This document shows, in pieces, positions 41,301 through 53,300 of a stretch of 64,000 bases of DNA. How positions within the stretch are numbered: position 1 is the stretch's first letter; each line of letters starts with the position of its first letter. A model generated the notes under the pieces. It made no database searches. It saw only the letters and a list, made by a program, of their open reading frames with translations, and was not told the origin of the DNA. Source of the stretch: Sclerurus mexicanus (Eukaryota; Chordata; Aves; Passeriformes; Furnariidae). The stretch lies in NCBI GenBank assembly GCA_013396755.1, contig VWZF01000445.1:943523-1007522 (forward strand), given 5' to 3'. Both the position numbers and the translations under genes were made by a program.

Positions 41301-44300
41301 ATACAAGCCACATAAATGATTGTGAAAGCTTACAGCACAGTAAGGGCAGTGAGTCAGCAGCTCATTCCCATTGTCTGCCCCTGGGACCAAGAGATGGAGT
41401 TAGTTAAGTGCAGCAAATAGCACTATCTAATAGTTAATAGCTGAAGTTAAGTGGAGGAAACAGCTCAGTGGAACAGACTTCACAGGTCAGCAGAAACAAC
41501 TTGAGAAATAGAGTCACAGGCAAAGACTGTTGAATAGATTTGTTGAGTCAGGGTATGGAGAACTAATGACAATTTAGGATCAGAAAAAGGACCCATCAAG
41601 TTCTTGCCAGGTAAGCGTATAAAACATGGAATGACTGCTAAGAGGACATGGCCATGATATGTACCAGTGACCCTTAAAGGAAAGGATATATTTTATACAT
41701 TCATTGTTTCATTAATTCGGCCAGTCTCACCTATCATAAACATAGTCATTTTTTTCCAACAGGTTTCCATTTTCTGTTGGTGGCTTTTACAACTTATATG
41801 TATAAATCTTAGCATTAAGACCTTAAAATCATTGCAAAGAAAGCAAAAAAAGGCACGATGAAACTTTAAGAAAAAGCTCCAGGTTGAGAAACGGCACAAA
41901 CCTGCTGACTCTAGAGAAAGTGCTTTGAGTATCACGTCAGCAAATATCAGCAGCTCCTCTGCAGTGGCACTTTGAGATGTAGTAAATGTGCAGTGGCACC
42001 TGGGGAGGAGATTGGTTAATTGTGTTGTGAAGCTCTGAATTGACTGGGAGGGCTTGAAACCTGCTATTTATAGCCACTGTTACTACCTGGAGTACTGTGT
42101 TTTAGAGTGGTGCATTAATATTAGGAGGACCATTTGAGGGAGTTCTTGTTGGCTGTTGTAACATAAATATCAATAAACCAGCTGTGAGATATAATCTATT
42201 CCTCTCAGCTCTATTTTTATTGGTCTCACAGCCTGTGCTGCCTTTATGTCCTCTTTACAGTCAAGCCTACATCAAAATAATAATAATTATTATGTTGTAA
42301 TAGTAGTATGCCACAGTCTAAAAGCCAACTCTGTCTCCTGACTCTATGGCTGATGCATACTCAGAGCTTTTGGAAGAAATTCCAAGCTCTGATGACTAAT
42401 GCCATAACTCCCCTTCTTCCCCCTGCGTGAGGAAAAAGCTCCATTGTGGGTTTACTGTGACTCCAGAGAGAAATTTTCTTCTCTCTTTTTTTCTTGTCTT
42501 TTTTGAGTATTGTGTTATATATGAGGGTTTAAGAATTTGGAAAAGGAGTTGATTTTCAAATTTGACTCTGTTTAGGAAAAAAAAATCATCTTATGTATTG
42601 GTTTGGCTAATATGGTTTCTTTATAGAAGCAGTGTACTCTCTGTCATCGAAAATCTATTACTGCAATACAGTATTAATAAAAAGCATTTGAAAATGCAAT
42701 GCACTAGTGTATTTAAGTGTGAGTCATTGATTAAGTTTAATTACAGAGAATATAATAGGGAAAATCAATCTTTGAATGATGAAAATATCTCACCTTTAAT
42801 AGCAGAGGGTTAAGCTGCTTTGGAATTTTCCAATGAAATCTTTTCATGTTGGAAAAAAGCAAATCCAAACCCTCCTGTTTTGCTGGATATTTCATCTCAT
42901 GCTCAAAGGAGGAGAATAATGGTGGAAAAAAGAGACTCAGAAACTGCAAAATCAGTGCTTACAGGCTTGTATAATCTGTGAGAGGCCAAAATCTATAACC
43001 TACGTGGTCTGGTCTGATGTTGACTGTACTCTGCTTTTACACAGCTGACAGGTCCTAACAACTGACTGAAATTTTGCTTGCTCTCTGTGGAAAACCGTAA
43101 GTTCCTTAAGTGGAAAGGGAACACTTTGAACCTTGAAAGTAAGAGAAATTTCTTAAATCAACACTGCTCATTCCTTACATGGACTGATCTCGTATTTTGC
43201 TGTGTGTAGGGTTTTGGTACATGAACTACCTTGCTGAGCAATTGTAATGTAACTGGGTGAGCATCCACAGTAACAACATTCTTCCTGTGAGAAACAGAAA
43301 CCAAGACAGCAAACATTCTTGAGTTCTATTTTGCCTCGGTCATTGAGGTGTTGACCATTGATGGTGTAGGGACATCACCTGAGCCTGAAAATATGTATTT
43401 AATGACCATTCCTTTAGTAAAATACACAAGCTGTTCTAACAACATCTTTCTCCCACAATATGGAGTGATTTTTTATTTTGGGGGGACAAACCTGTATTCA
43501 GTGTTCTTAATGATTCAAACCTGCTTTTTTTCCTGAAAATACTCAGCTTGGGAAAGGATCTGTAAGCAACTGTTTTACACAAATGGTGGTAAAAGTAGTT
43601 GGACAGGTAAACGATGTAAAGGTGTGGACATGTACCTACCAATGTTAGATATCATTAGTTCATGGCAGTGGAGGGCTCTGCAGGAGATGTTTCATAAGGA
43701 CTAACCTAATTTTCATTAGGATAATCTCCTTAGGCTTCTCACCTAGACAGTGGAGGGAGAACTTTTTTCAGGAGATAGAGCAGGGATTTTCTAGAGGAAA
43801 GTGTCTCTCTACTTAGCACAGAAAGAATACCAAGGTTAGTCTAAAGTTAGCACTTGGGGATGTCTTTCTACAATTAACCCTCTAAGCCTAGCCTCTCTAA
43901 GTCATTACCATCCTACTGTTCCTAAGTTTAAAATCTTACAGCCGTTTTGTAGTGTTCAAAAGATTTGTCATAGCACTTGATGGAAACAGAAATAACTGTA
44001 AAGTATAATTATAATTATTTTTTCCTTTGGTAGCTATTTGACAAATATGCTTTAAGCTATACTGTGTGTGGGTACAGACTTGTTCTTCTTAAACAGTATG
44101 ACGTTATGGCCAACTACATGCCCCTTCCAACAGGTGATCCATGGGACTACAACTTTGCTGCCTCAGTGGGACAAATGTGTGGATCTGGTTGAAAATGCAC
44201 TCCCCTACGTTGTGGGTAAAATGTTTGTGAATGCCCATTTTCAAGAAGACAAGAAAGAGATGGTGAGTCCTCTGCAATCTCTGTCTAAAACCTTTCAATG

Positions 44301-47300
44301 AGTGTCTTTCTCCTCACAAATTGCCTCTGATGTCAGAACAAAGTTTAAAAAGAGAGAAGATTCTTAAAAATTCTCTAACTGAATTAGAAAAAAATAAAAA
44401 AAAGACTAGGAAAAAATGACAAAATGGAACAAAATTGAAGAAATGTTACTTTTTTGTTCACCTGAGCACTGCCCATTTTTCCATTATCACTTCTCTTAAT
44501 AACTTATTCAAATCATTAATTACCCTTCTCAACAACTTATGACTGATTTCCAGTTCATGATTTTCTTATAAGTTTTTTCAATATCTGCCTTTACTGCCAT
44601 TGATTTTCCAGCAATAATCAGTTTTAAATCAACTAGTTCAGTCATTGAACTTAGCTCTTAGTGCATGAGAGGCACAACCATTTAGGAAATGTGTGAAGGA
44701 CCATGCTGTGCTGGAAGTAAGAGCCCTGTGATAGCCCTGCACTGCCCTGGCTCAGCAGCCTGAGTTAGTCTGTTTGACTTTATCTCCTTTGACTGCTTTC
44801 TCAGGGAAGGATTCCATTTTAGACAGCACACGCTTATTTGGCTTCTCCAAATCTTTGCCATCTGCTTCCCTCTCAGGTTCTACATTCCTTTTGCTACTTG
44901 CCTTCAGCTGGAGTTTGCCCTCTGAGATCCAGCTTTTCAATCCCCTGCTTCTTGATCAAATTTGTAATGTTCTATTTGGCCATTTAGTGGCAAAATTATG
45001 TCAGGGACATACAGTATGATATCTGGCACAGGATAAGTGCGAAGAATAGGAATATAAGAAATGTACATTTTATGGAGGGAATGGACACTTTTTCATGCTT
45101 GTATATGTGAGGGAAAATTATGAGAAGCAGAGTATAGAATAGTTTTCTGTTGAAATGTGACCTAATTAGAATGTTTCTTAGCATGTACATTCCTTTTAGA
45201 CCAAAGTTCTGAAAAATGATCAAGTTTGAATTCCCAGTAGCATCCATAGAGAGAAATGCATATAAAATTCATAGTGTAGGTCACAATATTCAGCCTTAAA
45301 GTGAACTGCCCATGGAGATAAAATTAGATACAGGTGAAATTCATTGCATTCCATTTAGAAGTGTGCTTTTCAAGTTAATAGTTTGTGGTGCTATCATTTT
45401 CATTTCACTGGTTTTCAGTACTATTTCTCTTTCTTAAGCAGTAAGAAAGCACGTGAGTAAAGCACTCTTACTTGTATAGTTTCTTTTTTCTCCCCCCCCA
45501 CCCCCGCTCATGGCATATATCTGTCTGTGATAAGCAAATCCTGAGTTACGGATAATATGGATTCTCTTCCCCCCACGTTTTGTGACTGATGTTTCATACC
45601 TTAGATACTTCTCTCCTTTTATCAAGAAAGACATTATTTGTGTCTAAATATAGCAGTGTTTCTAACTCAGAGTGCCTGCAGTGTTTCTTACAGATACGCC
45701 TGAGCAGTTTCAGTAATAACTTTGATAGCAGGAATAGGTTTCTCCCCCTGCCCCCTGCAGCTACAGCTGCTGCATAAAGCCTAAGTATACACCAGGGCCC
45801 AGCTGCAAAGCTTGAGTTTGAACTCATAACCTCCAAATACAGGGAGTTCACCTCATTAGTGCACTAAGTTAATTGAGTCAGTGCTCTGTCATCAATATCT
45901 TTAAGTTGCCCTATTCCCTGGGATGCAGTTTACTGTGAATGTTGACTCTTTAGTCATATTTAATGCTAGACCTGTTCCAGTTGTCCCATACTGCCTCTAA
46001 AAATAAGAAAATGTTTTTTGAAAAAGGTAGGAAAAATGGATAATCAAAGGAACTTTGCTATGTTTTGTCTGGCTACACCACAAATAAAGGACAGTTCCAG
46101 ATTAAAATATAGATCTGATACATAAACGACAATTTACCTAGAGGTAATGTTACTTTCCAGGGCTTAGTCCCCACTTTTAATGACATTTCAAAACTACTAG
46201 ATTTATAGAATAAAATTATATAAATCTCTGCTACTTGACATTTTCATTATTTTGAACTGTAACAGAACTTGTAACATAAAGCTCTAATTAGTCTTCATCT
46301 AATGGTTATCTGTCATGTCTCATGCTGTCTCAGCTCTGGTTTGATTTGTGCTAAAGGATTCAGGCAATGGCTGGATCCCCCTAATTGCCTCATTCTCACA
46401 GTATTCTCAATGGCTATCTGTCATGGGGGTCATCTGTTGATATAAATATAGGCAGCTGGTTGTGTACACCTTTCTGGACTGCCAGACAGATGCATAGGCA
46501 TAAGGGCTCTTTAGGCTCATATAATGCATCTTGTAGCCATTAGATTTATTGTTTTCTGTCATTCCAGTCTTTTCTTAGTGTGTGTGCTCACTAAACAGTC
46601 CTATTATTATTTCTTCTACTTGCTTTGTGATGTGTTCACATCTTTGTAGAGGTGTCTGAAGAAGCAGCCAAGCTAAAATGGTTGTGAGTTTTCCCAGATT
46701 TGCATAGATGCAAGCTGTCACTGTGGTTCAAGACCACAGAAGCAGTTAAGGCTGCTCAGTGTTGTGAGCCAGGGCCTCTATCCCTGCAGTAAGTAAAGGG
46801 TAGGAATGCTTCACAAATGCAGCTAAATACAGGCTAAATATTTGGATACTGCTTTGTATTTGGATCATGATACTGTCAGCCCAAATGCAGTTCTTTGGCA
46901 GTATTAATAAGGTATGTCTCAGCCTGACATAAACCAAACAAGGCTACAGATGTTCCCTCTGCAGAATAGGCTTTATTTGTGCAAGTGCCTTGCAGCTGGC
47001 TCCTTCTGCATGGGCCAGTGATCTAGAACCTAAGGGTCAGAAATCTCCCCAAATGACTGCAAATCTCTCAGTATTTTTTATGATTTCAAGATGGATATTC
47101 TTACAAATGTGACATGAAAGGATCAGCAATGAACCAGTTGTGTGGCACCCCTCAAGGGAAAGGACATGGGGAAAAAACTTACTTTCAGAGGAAGTGTGTG
47201 AGGACTGGAGAAAGCAGAAAACAGCCTTCAAGAAAGGACAGAAGACACCATCAGATCTGGAATAATTTGTGGTCTAACCAAAGCTACTGCTCCTATATAC

Positions 47301-50300
47301 ACCAAACCTCTTCTTATAATAATTCTGACATGACATATTTTACTGAGAAGGAATGTATTAAATGTTTTGCAGATGGAAGAGTTGACTGAAGGAATTCGCT
47401 GGGCTTTTATTGACATGTTGGAAAAGGAAAATGACTGGATGGATTCTGAAACAAAAAGAAAAGCTCATGAGAAGGTAACAAATATAAATGTTGAATGAGT
47501 AAAATGCAATTACAGTAAAGATTTGGCTTGAGCAACAACAGAATGTCATGGGCTGTACTTGCAGTTCCAGTTACTCACTCATCATTTTGTTTCTGAAAGG
47601 AATGGGCCACAGGTTTTTTTTGCTAGAAGTTGAACTGTCTGAGCTCCTGTTTCTCTGTGGAGATTATTTTTCTTACCCTGTTCTTCTTCCCTTACTTCTC
47701 CTTTACCCATCTGGCTCTGGCTGATGCAGACTATGAGCTTATTTCAGGTTTGCCTGTACAGTGGCTGTTCTTGGCAAGGTCTTCATCTTGACTGGGATAC
47801 CAGGGACACACTGGTCTACAAAGAGAAAATGGTGTCTAAAAATGTCCAGAACTGCTGAGGGTGTTTGCTGTGGAGATGGAGGATCCAGCCAAGAAGGGCA
47901 TATAAGAATAGTCATGGTGGGAGGAATACCTTGAAAGCCATCTTTTAAGAGTGTAATGGCAATGCCAGCTGAACATCCATTTATCAATAGAATAATGCCA
48001 TTTCTGTAGTGTTACAATCAAGGATGGCATTACTGTTCCTGATTGCTTTTGGATAGAGTGACAATAGAATGCAGGAGGTAAAAGTGAAGGAAGGAGGATG
48101 TACTCACAGCTTCTTTTTCTCTCCCTCCCACATTTACAGCACATCATGTGTGGAAAGGAAGGTTGTCCAAATGCAGAACTCTGTCCCCAGAGCAGCAATT
48201 GGAAGAGGCATATAAAAAGCCTAGTGGAGTGCCTCGTGTAGGTCTGTGTCCTTATTTGTTGAGGCAAGGGGATATCAGTGAATTAGTAAGCACCTTCTTT
48301 TTAAAAACTGACATGGAAGTGCAGCTGAAATATTCCTGCTCACTGTGCTTGAATGAAAAGAGCAGTGCTTTGATTTAAAAGCAAACATGGTCTTCAAAGT
48401 TTTTTAGTAATTCTAATGAAAAGGTTGTTGAGACATTTTAACATAGGAAAGATTTACATTTCATATACAGCCCGTTTACATTTTATACATCACTGCTCTT
48501 CATACATGTGTAAATGAAATAGTTGCAAAAATGCACCAGAAAACTCTATAGCAAGAGAACAATAGTAAAATGACATTTATTTCCTGCTAACCTGATTGCA
48601 AATAGACTGCAGTTATTACTTTTTACTGGCTGTTATGCTTGGGTTTTTTACTAAAAATAATCTTATAAATAGAGTGATCTGTAATTTAGATATTTGTTAA
48701 AATTGGTGCAAAATAAGAGCAGGAAGATTTTCTAATAATTTCCTTAATGAAGATGGTTCTATGTATTTATTAGATATTATTTATTGCTAATGATAGACAT
48801 TGGATTTGTCCTGGAACACTTGGATGCACATATTTTTAATTCAAGAAATAGATTTCTTATATGTATGGTCAGATAATTCACTGGGGAAATCTTAGGTTTA
48901 TAATACAACAGACACTTCAAAATCTGTTACACTGTTCTAATTAAATCTCATGACCCCAGCACTTTATGCTGTTAATTTTTTAATACTGAAGCTTTAATAA
49001 AGTAGCACCAACAACATGAATGTTGGGATGGAGGTGGGTTGGTTGGTTGGCTAAAAAAACCTCCCAGTATTACTTTATTATATAGATCTGTAAAAGAGAC
49101 ATTTCTTCACCAATAAATGTCATCCACGCGGTGGATTCTGCACCTAGGATGGAGTAACACCAGGCACCAAGTGTAAAGTGGGAGAGGAGAGGCTGGAGGG
49201 CAGCCCTGCAGAAAGGGGTCTGGTGGTGCTGCTCGGCAGCAGGCTTGATGTGAGTCAGCAGTGTGTGCCCCAGCAGCCAAGAGGGCAAACCCCATCCTGG
49301 GATGCATCAAACACAGCACAACCCGCTGGTCAGAAGAGGGGAACATCCCACTGTTCAGTATTGGTGCAGCCTCACCTGGAGTGCTGTGTGTGGTTCTGAG
49401 CCCCCCCACTAAAGAAGCTGAAGGTCCTTGAATGCATCCAGGGGAGGGCAACAAGACTGGTGAAAGGGCTGGAAGGAATGCCCTGTGAGGAATGGCTAGG
49501 GACTTTGGGGCTGTCTGGTTTGAAGAACAGGCTGAGGGGCCACCTCATTGATCTTTACAGCTTCCTGAGACAGGGAAGTGGAGAGGGAGGTGTCGATCCC
49601 ATCTCCCTGGGATACAGTGACAGGATGTGTGGTAACAGTTCCAAGCTGCATCATCAGGAGAGGTTTAGACTGGATATTAGGAAGCATTTCTTCACCAAGG
49701 GAGTTGTGAAACACTGAAACAGCTTCCTGGAGAGGTGGTCAATACCCCCAGCCTGTCAACGACCAAAAGGCATTTGGACAATACCCTTAACAACATGCTC
49801 TAACTTCCAGTCAGCCCTGAACTGGTCAGGTTGTTGGACTAGATGTTCCTTGTAAGTCCCTTCCAAATGAAATGTTCTATATCCTATTATATTCTATCAG
49901 TTAGGTAAAGAAAGGAGGTTATTCGTTAGAAGAACGTCTTGGTCTTTTATGTTTTCATCAGTAATTGTCACGTTGTCACTTACAGCAATGCAGGTTAGAG
50001 CTCCTGCCCTGAGTTCTATGGCAGAACCATATGCTGCATGGGAATGACCGTAATTCATATATTTTGCTTTTCCTCTGTATTTTTAATCTCATTGCATTGT
50101 TAAAGTGTTCAAACGCTCTGAAAAGAAATGAACTGCAGAAACCTGGTGGTGATTTTGTTTACTGGGCCTGCTCCATGTAATCTATTTAATTTTTTACTCA
50201 TTTCCTGAAAGAAGAACAAAGTCAATGCAGGATTTGGGTGTCTGGCCAGTGATCATAGGGAGCCTTGTGGGATTGTGTCTTTAGATGGCAACATTATAAT

Positions 50301-53300
50301 AGAAATGACATGATAGTTTTGAAAGAGAATTGTAAATCCTCTCTGTGATTCGGATACTCACCATTTTGTATGTTTTCTGCTGCCTGTTTTCTGACTGATG
50401 CCCACCTTTCTTTTGTGCTTGGCTGAGGCCAGATTTGTATACCTTGCTGTCAGCCTGATGCTTTGCAATCAAAGGAACCATTGACCTCCAGAGGACTTAC
50501 AAAAGACCCCCCGGTTGAATCGATTCTTGATTTTTGCTTTGGGCAGCTTGTCAGCTCCATCTAACCACCCAGACATTTCTCGGTCTGTGACTCTCTTTGT
50601 GTCTGTCCTGTTGTTTTAAGTTACTCAAAAGGGACACTACTAATTTGATGAGCCAAACCGTGTTAAAACGATCAAACCTACTACTCCATGTGATGTAGGG
50701 AACAATTGTCTTGCAGCCTTGATTTCTGAGAATCAACCCTTTAGCCCTTGTGTACTTTGGAGTTAAGGTTTTACATTCCTTTTGTAACAACAAAATATAA
50801 TAACATCTAATAATTTACCTCTATCCTCCCTCCACTCCTTTCTTTCTGAGGCTGAAACACGATTTTAATCCAGACCATCTGAAAGCCAATCTTACAAACA
50901 AAGTTTTTATCATGGTTAGGTGACTCTGCCTTCACGTGCAGTTCTCACCTAGCTCTCTGGATGGAGCTCACGCTGCTTCCAAAGGAGCTCGAGTTGGAGA
51001 GAAGTGTTTGGCTCTGCGCTGCGCTGCTGCTTTCTGTCCTGTCCTTCCTTCTCTGCTCTATTCAAGCCTTGTTTTATTGTTCTGTATTTGACTATCATCT
51101 CAAATTTGCTTGAAGTATGCCTGTTAACTTCCCGAATTTCAATGGAGTTCTGTGATAAGCGAACAAAACAAACCAAGACAAAAAAAACCCCAGACCTGAA
51201 ATGTTCCTGTTCTTGCCTTTTTAATGTGTCTCTTTAGTAAAGGTCATTAAATTTTGCTATCATTTAAAGAACAGAGAAATTATTCAATTGAGTGCAGCTC
51301 CAAGGGTGGGTCTGGCAAGAGTTTTCAAGTACCTGTTCTGTGATTTACTGAAGCTGACCAGAGACCCCTCGTTGGCTACCCAGGCACCTGGTGAGCCCTG
51401 GGCCACCTAGCAGCCTGTGAGCAGGGTAGCAAATGAGGGGCAGGGAGAGGGACAAGGGAGAACCTTTTGTTTCCCTTACAATGAAGATGCAGATTGCAGT
51501 CAGTTACGGCAGCCAAATGGTATTGACAGCTGTGTTTTGGCATGGTGGGCCACAGGGAAAAGAGAGAACCCACAACTGAGATTCCATTGACATAACTTGT
51601 GGGATGAGGGCTCACATCTTTAAAATGGTAATTTATTGCTGCTGTTCTTCAAAGGATAATTCAGTGGAGGATCATCCCTCAGATGTTAAATTATTCTCAC
51701 TCATGGGCAGGAACCATTATTTTACTAATCACTATTTTTCCTTCCTCAAATGCCCTTTGTGCTTAAATTTAACTAGAGTCTTGAAAAAGAGACTTATACA
51801 CAAAAATCTGGTTTCTGAAAGTTCGTGATTCTCTTGTAAAATAGTCTATTAGGCTATGGCAAAGGAATAACTTCCTATTAGAAAGTGGGGTTTTTTGTTT
51901 GTTTGGGTTTTTTTTGTTGTTTTTTTTTGTTTGTTTTCTTTTTGCTTTGCAGTACTATTTTTAAAATATGTATGATAAGCCAAAAAAGTTTGTTTTTTCC
52001 TCTAGTAAGATTTTTCTGTAGCATTATTAACCTCCGTAGGTCACAGAGCACAAATCCCAAGGTCACTGTGCAATCACTTTTTGCCTACTGAACTTGCCTG
52101 CTGCTTCGCTTTATTTCTCTCTAAGGAAGTTGTATATGCAACACTTGTTTTCTTCACATCTCTCTGAGTCTGTAGACTGAGTTAAGAGGAGCACAAGAAA
52201 ATATATGGACAGTGCCTAGCTATAGGTGGCTCTCTCGGGCAGTGTTAGGTACCTTGGTTTAGCCTACAGGGTTTGTTCTGCTGCTTCAGAGAGCTATAGC
52301 AGACCTCCCTAGATACCGCAGTGTTATTCAGGCCAATAGCCCTTAGGAAATAAGAGCCATCTGTACAAGCCTCAATTTAACAAAGTATAGGTAGTTTAAA
52401 GGTGGTAGGTGTCCACGGGTTATCCCACTGAAGTAATTCGTTTCTCAGCTGGAACTTACTAGCCATATCCAGCCCTGCAGTCAGTTATCTCAGTCCCTGC
52501 CATCCTTCCCAGTTCTCCATGGTCTCTCTCCCATCACATTTGGGTGATTTCACTATGAACATGACAGCCATACTGCTCAGACCAGGGGCTCAATATCTGC
52601 TTCAGACAGTGGCCAAACAGTAGCAGATGTTTAGAGATGAACGTAAGGACAGGGTAAGCATAGAGGGATACATTCCCGCTATCCTTTCCTGGCCTCTGAC
52701 AATCTGCAGCTCAGTTGCTTCCTGAGCCAGAAGTGGTCTCTTTGTATTTATTCATATTTTCCTGCTGTGAGTTTGTCTATTGACTTTTTGAACCCATAAC
52801 AATTTTTATCATCTGCAACTTCCCAAGGCAATGAGTTCCACTGCCTTGCTGTGCTCTGTGTGAGAAAGCATCTCTTTTTGCTTGTCTGGAAAATGTCACC
52901 TTCTTCCCCTGTGTTCTTGTGGTGGGGAAACCAGAGAATCATCATTGCCAGTTCTTTTCTTGTGCTCACTGTTGCTTCTGTATAGCCTTGGCACAGCAGT
53001 ACATACTGGGAGATTGGAGCCTCCTGCTTTTCTTCACATAGCCTGTCCAGGACATGCACTAGGTAGAGTTCTGAAAAATAACATTTCATTAAGATCTGAG
53101 GCATGCCCAGACAAAAAGGCCAGGCACCACAGCTTCAGGAGCTGAAATTAATCTTGCTCAATGCCATGCTAATTTTGCACAAAGATGACAAATCATCCAA
53201 TCTTGAGAGTGGTCACTGGGTGCTCTACAAAAATTAAAAATGGCTTTTGTGTCTTGTGGGGTCTGTGGACCCATCCTATGAAAAGTAACACAAAAAAATG

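Larger units (their letters stand above)
39004..44133 (+). other. PHEX intron 10
   Basis: A 5.1-kb intron with donor GTAAGT and acceptor TTCCAACAG. It contains an antisense CR1 (about 40,372-41,312) directly followed by a possible solo LTR (about 41,321-42,230). The remaining sequence is AT-rich and unannotated. Confidence 0.9.

Noticed and set aside
40954..41313. 119-codon minus-strand frame
   Set aside because: Its first residues are CR1 reverse transcriptase ([13 protein letters not shown]) and the rest is an out-of-frame reading of the same element.
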